Shown here: positions 24,135 to 35,609 of the stretch, piece after piece
Numbering within the stretch: position 1 is the first letter of the stretch
Layout of the letters: the number at the start of each line of letters is the position of its first letter
Origin: Archegozetes longisetosus
Taxonomy: Eukaryota; Arthropoda; Arachnida; Sarcoptiformes; Trhypochthoniidae
DNA length: 64,000 nt
Direction: 5' to 3'
Assembly (NCBI GenBank): GCA_018873245.2
Contig: JAEMBT020000007.1
Location: 10,113,129-10,177,128 of the forward strand
Program-made: the position numbers and the translations under genes
The notes under the pieces: generated by a model
What the model was told of the DNA's origin: nothing
Databases searched by the model: none
Seen by the model: only the letters and a program-made list of their open reading frames with translations

Positions 24135-27100
24135 ATGTTTTTGATAAATTCAATTGCAATAATTTTGGTATTAGCAGCAAAGGTGTTATGTGAGACAGAA
24201 GAAGAAGAAGGAGTAGAGAAACATTATAATGGATATAAAGTATTACGATTGCTCCCTAATACAATTGATCAGTTGCATTATTTAAATGCAATGGCTAGTG
24301 ATATGTCTCTCGTTATACCTGAGAGGAAGATTGATTTCTGGACGATGCCTAAGGGTGTCAACTCTTCTGTTGACCTAATGGTGTCGCCTGATTTGCTTAG
24401 AAGTGTTCAAAGAAAGCTCTCAGTTCAGAACATCAAATCTAAAGTGATTATTAAAGATGTTGGAGAGTAAGTAAACTATAATTTAGTTAATTGTTTAACA
24501 AAAAACTTATAAAAGTTGTGAATAAATTATAGTATAGTAGAACAAGAGAAAAGAAATATTAACGAAAATTCACTCCTTTATCGAACGAAGTCTTGGGCAC
24601 GAAATGATAGTGTTTTCTTCGATAACTATCATTCTATAACAGAGGTAATCGAGCGTTATATTCAAATAGCTCAGATTTACACTATCCAATTGATATACTT
24701 AGATTCACCAGTTTCTGGATGAGCTTCAAAGCGTCAAGCCTGATTTGTCTTCCGTTGAAACAATTGGGTCTTCATCAGAAAGTCGTCCGTTAAAGATGAT
24801 CAAAATTGGAACACAAACTAAAGATGAAAAAGGAAATCTAATCGAGAAACCAATTATTTGGATTGATGCAGGTCTAGCTTGAAAACTACACCAATTTTAC
24901 TCAATCTATAAATCGATATACTATTCATCTAAACAGGAATACACGCGAGAGAATGGATCGCACCGATCACTGCTTTGTTTATTGCTAATAAGGTTTGAAA
25001 AGTCTTGATAGACCTTTGTAATGAACTTTTTCTAAATTCTAGTGTAAACTTACACTTGGGGTCACTTTGTTTTAATAGTTGATTCGTTCAGATGATAACA
25101 TTGAAGTTAAAGAACTGTTGAGTCAATTCGACTTTTATATACTGCCATCCGTTAATCCTGACGGATACGAATACTCACGGACTACAGATCGAATGTGGCG
25201 AAAAACTCGCTCATATAACCCATCCTTTTGGGGGTAATTATTTGCCTTAAATTACCAGTTCAGTTGTGAGCCCAAATTTATTACTCATTTAACCAGTCAA
25301 TTCATGTTCTTAACTAAAAATTATTTAACAGAATATTCTGTCGTGGAGTGGATCCAAACAGGTATTGCCTAAAAGACTAGAGATTTTTGGTTTTATGACT
25401 GAAATTGGTTTCTTGAATACTAGAAATTATGGATTTCATTGGGGACATGTAGGCAGCAGTCCATACCCATGTTCCGAAATATATCACGGACCTAGTCCTT
25501 TTTCTGAACCCGAAACAAGAGCTGTTTCTAATTATATTTTGAAAATGAAAGATCGAATTAAGGTATCACTAATTAGTATTCAAACTACAGTAAAACCTCT
25601 CTAACCTTAACGTCTAGTTAAGTGGTTTTTACAAACTAATAGCAGTTAAGCCACCTCCTCTACGGCGTTTTTATATTGCTGATAAGAACCATTTAAGTAC
25701 ATGTTAGAGATGTTGTACTGTATTAGTCTTGTAGTGATTTAATGCAGCTTTGTCTTCAATTTGAATAATTGTTAAGTAAAAAACTGTTCGTAAAACTACA
25801 AAAACTTAAAAACTTGTAGCAAACAACCAAGCACATTTGAAGTGACATTTCTAATTTTGAGATTATATTTTGTCAGATGTATATAGCGATGCATTCATAC
25901 TCTCAATTCATTTTGACTCCATGGTAAGCATTCTATTGGACATTGTCTCTTACAAATACAAGTCTCATTAATACAAATTTATTCAATAATAACAAAGGGG
26001 TTGGACTAATGAGTTACCTGAAAAATATTCAGATTTGCTACAAAAAGCAGAAGCAGGTGCAGAGGCTCTAAAACAAAAATACGGCACACAATATAGAGTC
26101 GGTTCGAGTACAAGAGTTTTGTGTAAGTTCGATAAACAATCATTTTTCTGAAATTTGATTCGATATTCAGACATGTATTGAGTCCTTTGTCATTCATAAA
26201 CCAGGCCTAAGATCGAATTGACTATTAGATGAGTTGTAAATTCAGATCAATCAAAGTTGAATATTGAATAATTTACATTTCAATAATAAGTATGCATTTG
26301 AATAATCAATTTTAATTAAATTTTTAAAAATGAATCTGTAGATGCAGCCGCCGGTGGAGCAGATGGTAAGATGTCATTTATTTTCTAAAATGATTAATCT
26401 ACAATGAAAGGTTTGGTTAATAAGCAGTGTTGGCTTTTGTATTAGTTGAAATGAAGCTCAATGAAAGTATTTAAATTGTTTATCAATACTTTATTGACGT
26501 GCGGGCTTCACTCTAAAAGATTATTACAATAAAGCAGAGCGCGCACGCATTAGAGATATTTTGTTGAATATTCCGTAACGTCAAAATTATGGAATCATTT
26601 CCAATATATATGATTCTAAACTTATTAAAGCATATAACTCAAAAATGAATCGTATCTGGCTTGAGAAAGAGCTCATTTTTAAATATTACATTTCAAATTG
26701 ATTTTAAATTTGATTTTTCCAACTGAAACAACATTTGACTTGTGATGCATCGGAAAACTACTTGTAAGAAGTTTATCCCAAAGTGCGTTTCTGTCGAAAA
26801 CGCAACAATCACTTACTACGCCTGTAGGTTCAAACGCAGTTAATATTATTAACCATTTATAGCGACTAAGATCTGACCTTAACTAAGTTGCAATATGATT
26901 TAAAGCAACAAAAGCAGTTCGAAGTGGTTACCCATATTCTCGCAACTCCTACCAACAATAAGTTTTGTAGTAATTAGTTTTAAAGCCTTGAAAAGTCTAA
27001 GCATTGGCCGAAAAGCCTCGGCTATCATTTTCTACTTCAACTTGACTCAACTGAATGAAGAAAAACTTATAAAGTTTAAGTTAGATTAGATCTAATCTTA

Positions 27101-27405
27101 TCTTGAAACTACTAAATTCAAACCCAAGTATGAGCTGTAAAATTGTGGGCGAAACCAGCTTAAGCCATCTAAAAGTAAACCTAAAAATTAGAGCTAATTT
27201 CATCTATGACTGAATAGATTGGGCACATGGTGTCGCTAACATTAAGTATAGCTACACATTCGAATTGAGAGATACTGGAAACTATGGCTTTATTCTTCCA
27301 TCAAAATACATTGTCCCGACAGGAGAGGAAACATTTGATGCAATTCAGACCATCACTCGTGGAATCGCTGATGAATTAAAACTGAAGAAAAACTTTAGTC
27401 GATGA
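24135..27405 (+). CDS. Secreted metallocarboxypeptidase, M14A, predicted B-type
   Basis: Eleven exons: 24135-24466, 24533-24644, 24703-24871, 24937-24992, 25079-25233, 25332-25361, 25424-25562, 25877-25923, 25998-26122, 26342-26365 and 27218-27405. The product has 458 residues. A signal peptide (about 1-19) and an activation propeptide come first, then the M14 domain from about residue 145. Zinc ligands are His207 and Glu210 in IHAREW and His337 in MHSYSQ. MWRKTRS and DPNRN carry the arginines that bind the substrate carboxylate, and Glu412 in YTFELRDTG is the catalytic base. The position equivalent to residue 255 of bovine enzymes is Asp396 (GGADDW), as in carboxypeptidase B, which suggests release of C-terminal Lys/Arg. 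Exon 10 is only 24 nt and is shared with the paralogue at 51.3-53.5 kb. Intron 10 is the longest, about 850 bp. Confidence 0.93.
25588..25720. mobile_element. Tc1/mariner/pogo-type MITE, copy 2, in a carboxypeptidase intron
   Basis: 133 bp flanked by TA (25586-25587 and 25721-25722), with TIRs CAGTAAAACCTCTCTAAC and (inverse) CAGTACAACATCTCTAAC. It shares GTTAAGTGGTTTTTA with the copy at 19553. It lies wholly within intron 7. Confidence 0.82.
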
Positions 27406-28121
27406 GCAAACGCATTGTGTGTCACGAATTGGTTACTATTTATTAACATTTGATGCAAGTTTTTAAAACCATTATTTAATTACTATAAAACTTATAGCAA
27501 TAATTCATTAAAAACATTGAGCACAAAGTTTGCACAAAAGTATACATATCCTAAATAATTAAATGACATTAAATTTGATACAAAATTTATACTAAAATTT
27601 GTCTCATATTAAAAGACCTAACAATTAGTTAAATAGCATAATATGCACTTTTAATTGTGCTCAATATCACAGACGATTTCCAGTAAGTACTGTCAATACA
27701 GCAAAATTTCAACGGAAATCCTCTTCTTCTAGATTCATCATTATTTCAGAATTTGCTAATCAAAAAACCCTAAAATTAGATAACTGGAGACCTTGTTTTT
27801 GATTGAAAAATTGAGTTGAGGTTTGTCTGTATTGACTGTATAGATATATAATCGATCCATGATTTCAATTTATCACAGTTTGATAAAACAATTTAAAGGA
27901 ATGATAAAAAATTCAATTCAAAAATAAAACAAATCAACTAATGATAAATAAAAAGCCATCTATCTATTGATAATTAATAAAATTAGTTGAGTTAATTAAT
28001 ATATTACGAAGTTATGGCATCAAATTTATTCATAGCGTATCACCAGCTCCTCGACTAGCAATTACTGCTTCAGTTAATAGTTGTTGTCCTAATCAATTCA
28101 AAGAACCTTTTGTTAGAACAG
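27406..28121. other. Spacer between convergent genes
   Basis: 3' flanks of the plus-strand carboxypeptidase and the minus-strand PPP4R1, AT-rich. It contains the small element at 27690-27838 and nothing else that I can name. Confidence 0.5.
27690..27838. mobile_element. Small TIR element (MITE) with TA flanks
   Basis: 149 bp with TIRs CTGTCAATACAGCAAAAT and (inverse) CAGTCAATACAGACAAAC, flanked by TA at 27688-27689 and 27839-27840. It is noncoding. Confidence 0.72.
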
Positions 28122-31100
28122 TCAAACTTTCATATCATTTGAGTTAATTACCAAATTTGTACTTTCATAAGTAACTTTTGTTAACATGGACTGATTGCGT
28201 ACATCCTTATCTCTATCTGATTGTAGATCTTCTAAAGTTTGTTGAACTTTCAGGTGAGATCTAAATTGAGCTGTAAATAGAAGATTCAATAACCAATTAG
28301 TAACAAGTCTCAACAAAAAGATAAATGTAGTTACCGATTGGCCATAAAGTGTTTGTTATACATCGTGCCAAAACTAATCTAATATTTGGTACGTTATCTT
28401 CAGACATGTTGAGCAAATGTTCGAGCATTCGATCAATAAATAATGGCAACGGAAGCGATTCATTTCGGACCAATTGTTGGCAAATCAATATATATGTCTG
28501 CCTTTGAATCCACTTTGAGGAGTCAGCAAAATGTGTGTTCAGGTCTTCAATAATGTCTAATTTATTATCTCCGCATTGAGTCGAGTCGTTCTCAGATTTG
28601 AATATTTGCTTTATTAGAACAGAAACGACACTAATAGCAGCTAATCTTACTTCTGATACTATAAAATAGATAATAAGTAATGTAAATAAAAATCATTTGT
28701 TTGTTATGAGAACAAAAAAATTCCACTTAAAATAAGTTACCCTTATCTACAAGAAGTACTAAACCAATAGGCAATAAATATTCTCTAATCTCTGAAGTAT
28801 TGTACAAGCCGGCCAATTCAATGATCTGTTTGGCGAACGTATGTCTAAATCTCCAGTTTCTGTTGTTATCCATTTTCAAAAATTCAGAAAGTTTTGGTAG
28901 AATTCCCTGTTGTTGAGGCCGAAGCAATAATTTTACAAAAGATGCCAAATTCTGCAAAATTCCAAAGCGAACCTCGTCTAAATCTTTCATAAAACTGAGA
29001 AAAATAGGCAAAAGATCTCTAGTCGTCAGATCAGTGCCTAATATAAGCGACATTTGATGTAGAGATGAGGCTAAAGTCCAGCGCACTTTCCATTGCATTT
29101 CAGCTGCTAATATTTCATAGGTTTCTCTAAGACATGACCAGTTCTGACGACCCAATGTTAGCGCAACTGCAGGCAAACTATAGGCGCAATGGTGGCTCAA
29201 ATCGGGGTCTATTGTTTGGTAGTGAATCGGATTAGTCATTGATAAGTAATGCTCCAAAAGATCACTCGGTATAATGTCTTGAGAAGGAGGAGATCTTCTG
29301 TACTGGAATACAAAGCCTGACCCCATTGGCACCGGCTCGCCGAACGATAGCGCCATAAACTGGTTTTGTTCTGACTTATTTGGATAGAAGCCCAAAAGCG
29401 GTTCGCGAACGACCATCGCATCAGACGGAGTACTGGTGGAAATACTCGTAAAAATGTTAGTAGTTATAGTACTTGAGAACGAATCGTTTGGCACAATAAA
29501 TTCACTATTTTTGTTCTTCATAGTAGTTGATCCTCCGACAAACGATAGAGGAGTCTCATTCAGATTTTCATTATCTAATAATTCGGGTTGAGAATTGTCT
29601 CTAGTTTGATATATTTTGATGTCATCACTCAGATTAACACCACTTTCTCTATCATTGACTACATAGTTGTCATTTGACACAATGGGTGTCGCATTTATTT
29701 CTTCAGTCTTAGAGTTTTGTTCGTCTACTGTCTCATCATAGGATTCATCACGACTTGTAGGCGATTCTTCGTTTACCTTAGTATCCAATTCAAGATCAGG
29801 AATAGGAACTCTCCAGTACAAGAAGTGACTAAATTCATTCTCGTTAATGCACTTTTCGCCAACTTTTTGCTTATCATCTTCTGACCCCTGGTCTGAAGCA
29901 ACTGATAAATTGGTCAATTCATCGTTGAGAGTCTCTTCTACTTCATCGACATCTATATCAGTTGGTGAAACTGCAGCTGATTCACTGCCAGCACTGCAAC
30001 CACTATCGTTACTGGCATGATCTTCGATTACAACCACTCCATTGTCAGAATAGTATAAACCTGTTTTGCCAGGATCTGCAAATGTCGATATAAAAGGTCC
30101 TAAAGATTGAAAGGCAGCAGTTTTCACCTGAATTTGACAAAAAATTGGTTATTAACAGATGAACGCTGAATCACGCAGGAGATGTGATACGAACCCATCT
30201 CGATTGATCACAGAGCAAATTGACAAATAGTGGCGACAGTATTTGCTTGCGTACTCTATTAGAGACTACGATAGCCACGGGAACGAATACATCAGCGCAA
30301 CTCTTTCTCACGCCCCAAATACTATCTTGACATAAGTTACGAAATTGAGGCAACTATTTGTATGCAATTATTCAATTTGTCAGTTAGTCAAAACGATAGA
30401 ATTGAAAATTAATGAAAGGTTGAAATTACCAAAATATTTTCTGTCAATTCCTGGCCGACTACTGAACAGAAATCACCGAAATTTGCAGCACAAACTCGTC
30501 TGACATGAAAGCTGACATCCATACTAAGTCTCGTGAATGTTTGAAGGAGAAGCTTTTCAGTTAAGTCTTTGCCCATAAACCTGACTAGTTTACTCATCAT
30601 CTAGACCATAAAAAGTTATACATCTTAAGAATTATAAATCAAACTATTCATGTTTTGTGTACTATCTGCTTGATCAAATTACGAAAACCAACGCAAATTC
30701 TTATGAATCAAGCGTTTTTTCAATTACAATTCAAATTCATTGTGAAGCTACTAAAACAAATATGAAGCTATGAATCGTATTATTATCTAATTATATTCTG
30801 ATTGATCACATAATTAACGTTTAGAGCGTTTTATCTCAAGTATGCCTTCTAGCCATGCCTGTATAATAGGGTCAGAGGTCTTGAAAATTTCGAATAACAC
30901 TTATTCTTCAACTCTCATCTTAGATTTGAATGATTTTCCTACAAAATTAAACCATGGAATAAACCATGGAACTGCAAAACAACTTAATTTGCTAATTAAA
31001 CGATCAAGCTATATGTTTAGATAATAAACTTATTTTGAATAACTATTATTAGAATAAGCGTCAGAAAAGACATCGAAATTTTAATGAAAAACTATGGTAT

Positions 31101-34100
31101 GAGGGACAAATTAATTAAACATTCAACCAAATTGTTTACAGCTGAAATGTGACCGTTCGCACGAACTAATCAAATGGATTTGAGTAAGATTCTAGGTCAT
31201 AACCAAGTTTTAGGGCAATATCTTAAAGAGAAGGATGAAAGGGGAATATTGCGTTACACAGCAAAAAATTTTAAAAATGCTAAAATCATCGCTAAATCAG
31301 TTCTAGTTTCATACAATTAATACTTGAGAGCAATTATCAGTTGAAAAATAAAAAATTGTTGAAAGACTAGAGTAGTGGAAAAGAGGAAACCTTGTGAGTT
31401 TTGTTGTTTGGGCACATCTATGATTGTATGAATTCTCTAAGTGTTCAATTGGATGACATGGACGTAAGTATTCGATCTGATAAAAAATGATTTTCACGCA
31501 AAAATAAGACAATGCCTTGGAGTTGGAAAATTCTGATTTGATAGTTGGGTAAACTAATTTAAATATCATATAATGCATAGGATTTGTTTGAGCCGATTTG
31601 AGAGCTGTGATTTGCTGTGACCTGCAATAACCAACTTATAATTCAAAGTTAGAAAGTTTATTGATTTGCGCTCAGCTACACAAACGCTTTCTATGCATAT
31701 GCCGTCCATAAAATCTTTTATAAGCTATGAATCGATTGCACCCAAATAGTCATATGTACTTAGATTTTGCGATCTATTGCTATTTTTCACTCTCTTTGTG
31801 CATAATCTATATATGCCTTTGAGATAAATCTAATTCTAAAAAATTTAGAGAAGAGAACAATTGAAAACAGACAGAGAAAAGAAATTATATCAAACCAAAT
31901 GATAATCAATTATTTGGAAACAGATTCCAAACAATTATTGTTATATTTAGAATAATTAGATTAAAGTTTGATAATGAAAAACTACTTTATAAATAGTTTT
32001 AGAGTGGATTCAATTTGTTCGAACCAATGATTGAGACGAAGAATAGATTCAATTGTTAGGAAGGAGTCAACGGTTATATAGTGCGAAAAGAAGCGAAACA
32101 TTATTAGAAAAAGAAATCTAAGGATTTTGATCAAAATAATTTTGAAGCAACATTTCCACTAATCAAAGCGGCTGTGATATGAAAAATAGGTGCAACACAT
32201 CACTGCCACTTTGACGAGTGGAAATCACTGCCAATTCTTTTGCTCTTCTAATTATACGCTCATAGAGTTGTTAATTATTTTTATTCATTTTTCATCAGTT
32301 CTCTTCATCAGCCAATAAATAGTAGTTAAAAAGGCATTAATTATTACAATCACTGAATAATTAGCCAAAAATGTAATTAAGTCATTATGATTGTCAACAA
32401 TAAAATGGTTAGAAGTGGTTTGAACTGTAGAGCGGTTAGGAAACAAGTAGAACCAATTGAATAACTAAACTCATCAAAGCTGGCTGTGATACGACTTGTA
32501 AAGATTTATGTGACATATCACAACCACTTCGTGAGGTGAGTTACCCAAAAACTTACTTTATATGCATAACAAGGTCTAGTTATTAAGCTCTATATATAAA
32601 GTAGACTATTATGTGTAATACAGGTATAAAGGAACAAAAAAAACATTTCATAAAATCAAATCATGATTGAGTTGATATATTTTGTGAATCATGTCGTGTC
32701 AAGTAGGCTGTGATATGATTCAAATCCAACAAATCACTGCCAACCCGCACGACATGAAACACAAGTTGCAATTCTAAGTGAATAATAATACAAATTTCGA
32801 TCGTGATGTCAATAGCATCCTCTTAGATCATCAAAGGTGGCTGTGATATGATATAAATGTGAACATTTCATCAGCCCCTTTGATGACTATGCAAATGTTG
32901 CCACAATACTTCCCAAAGCAATTCACTCATCATTTATTCATCCAATGTCTAAAGTTTTAGTAAGCATTAAGAAAATACATTTATATGCGTTCAGAACCAG
33001 AGTGAGAATGTGAGTAAGGAAAGGGAAGAGAAAATGAGAGGGAGAGAGAGAATGAGATAGAATTAGAGAGTGAGAGAGAGAACGAGAGAATGTAATGTGT
33101 ATTTGTTGTATGGTTGAATATTCCGTCAAAGACAAGGTAGTGAGATGACTATTTACATGTCACATCTCACTACCCATGTCTTTCATGGAAGATCGACCAA
33201 AACACTGAATTTCTCACTAGATCTCCAATAGATTAATTACAAAACAGCTTTAGCTGCAACTGTACAGTACATGCAATCTCTCTCCTTTTGCTCTCTGGAA
33301 TTGAAGGCATCGTCTTATTTGTCAGCGCAAAAAATCTGCTACTAATCACATGTTGAGATCAGGCCTAAACTCTGAATTACATTTTCAATCATTAGTTAAT
33401 GCTATGCAACATAGAAACACCGGACATGTGTGTGTATATAAAACGATTCCAATCAATTGTATAAAAACCAAATGAGGGTTTACTCTAATTTGCAAAATTT
33501 AGCGCAACAATTGATAGAAGTAGTGAAGGAGTAACCAATTAGTGGTCAAGTCATACAATTCATGTTTAGTCAGGTTATTCTAATAAAAACTAATTCAAAG
33601 ATGACTTACGCCGACCGCTTCCATTCTATAGTCATCAAGATTTGAAAAATCTGTTAACTGTATTAATAGCGGACATATATGTTCCTCGAGGAAACCTTTG
33701 ATGGAAGAAAATTAGTTAAAACTAAGACAAACTCAAGCCACGAGTCTTGATACTTACTAATCTTAATCAGTCCCTGATCTAACATGATTACGAATGCGTT
33801 TTGAGTCATTTTTCTGACCTGAAAATCAACAAAATAACAACCAAACTTAGTGTTTCAAAATTGAAACAATGTTTTATTTATTTTTGAAAAACTCATTACT
33901 TGGCTGTTGCTGTCGGTTAAAAATTGTTCCAAAGTAGGCAATATATAGAGAGGCACTGCATTTGGAAGGATTTCTGGTTGGCTCACAAAATAAGTTCCGA
34001 TTTGAGGCAATTGTTCGACCAGTTCGGCTCTTATGCTCGGTTCTAATTAACAATCAATAGATTAAAATAATTAATACAAACTTGCTGACAGATGAAAGAC

Positions 34101-35535
34101 AAAAGAGAAGCTTTTGACTTGAAAACAAATGGATTTTGGTGGTGAAAATTCATGTTATGATTAATTATGAATATAAAGTCCTTATTATTGAGATGAACAT
34201 GATGCAGGCTTAAAAAATTATAATTCAAAAGCATAACTAAATCTTTTAAAACACAATCTGATGACTAACAGCACTGAAAGAGACTGTTTAATAGACTAGT
34301 AATAAAATAAATTCCATAAAAATAGTTTCCATACCAGTATCTGCTGCTAACCTAGAAATAACAGCCATAACTCTTTGAACATCGTTTGTTTCGACATCAT
34401 TTAAAGTTTCCAAAATACTTCTCGCAACGACTTGCCTAAAAAAATAATTAAAATCAGTTAAATCATTATTGAATAAAAAATAAGGCAACAAATGGATCAA
34501 ATTTATCGAGAAAATAGCCTGGAGTTGGACAGGAATTCTGAAATTCAAGTCAAAATAATTCATCATTTGATGGTGTGGTCTATTTATGGCTGTTTTGACA
34601 AATATTTAGGAGTTTGACTTTTTCCATACATTTACCCATCAATACCACAATAGATATAATAAATTGAGTAGAAATTCAATCATTAGTAATAAATTGAAGA
34701 AAAAACTGATAAACACCAAGATTTAGAAATAAAAACACTGTTTTTTATGAGAGAAAATGTGCGGACTATAAAACATGGGCGATAATGGCGGGACAGGAGG
34801 ATTTTGGCAGATGTCCCAGCCTTATAGGTTCCCGCCACTGATGATGGATGCTTCCGGTTCTGAACAGTTCAATTGCCTCTATGCTTCAACTCTACTCTAT
34901 AGCCCAGAAGCGGCCAAAGTTTTACCAATTTATCTGTCGCTCTAAGGCAAGTGGTATTAACATTACAACTATCAAATCATTTCATTTATTTATCTATATT
35001 TCACAATCAATTGATCGCAAGCTTTTAACAGATTTCAATCCAACAAATGGTATAAAAGTCTTATTGCATTTATTTTTTTTTTGTTAAACTTTGAGCAGAA
35101 CCAAAAAAGACTTAAAGTTTATATAATAAGAACGGAAATATAACTCATGAGTAGAAAAGTAGTTCAGTCATTGAGTCTTTACGATCCGTTAACTAATCCT
35201 CTAATTAATATACTTTCCTTTGATTAGATGTAAAACTAATAGTAAAATTAGAGATAAAAATATGATTAATTGAAAACGAGTTGAAATGAATAGAGTGGAA
35301 AATGCGTATTATTTATAAGATTTAGTTTTGTTTTTCATGTGCCACCCCTTAAAGAGGATTGAGATGTTCATATTATATATAACTCTATGTATTTGGTGTA
35401 ATGTGCTCAGTGAGAGCATCTGAAGAGCTAAATGTGAATTTATAAAGGCATCCGCTTTGCGGAGTGTTTAGTGCGTTGGTTTGGAATTTCTCCAAAAGAG
35501 CAAAGACGGGCAAAGCCTTAGCCAGTGAGAGAGTG

Positions 35536-35609
<74 letters not shown>

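Noticed and set aside
28727-30127. A stand-alone 466-residue protein starting at GTG
   Set aside because: It is the large exon 8 of PPP4R1. The GTG is the first codon after a splice acceptor, and homology continues on both sides.
31590-31640. An additional miR-2-like site (AGCTGTGATTTGCTGTGA)
   Set aside because: The required TATCACAGCC core is absent on the minus strand and no hairpin partner was found.
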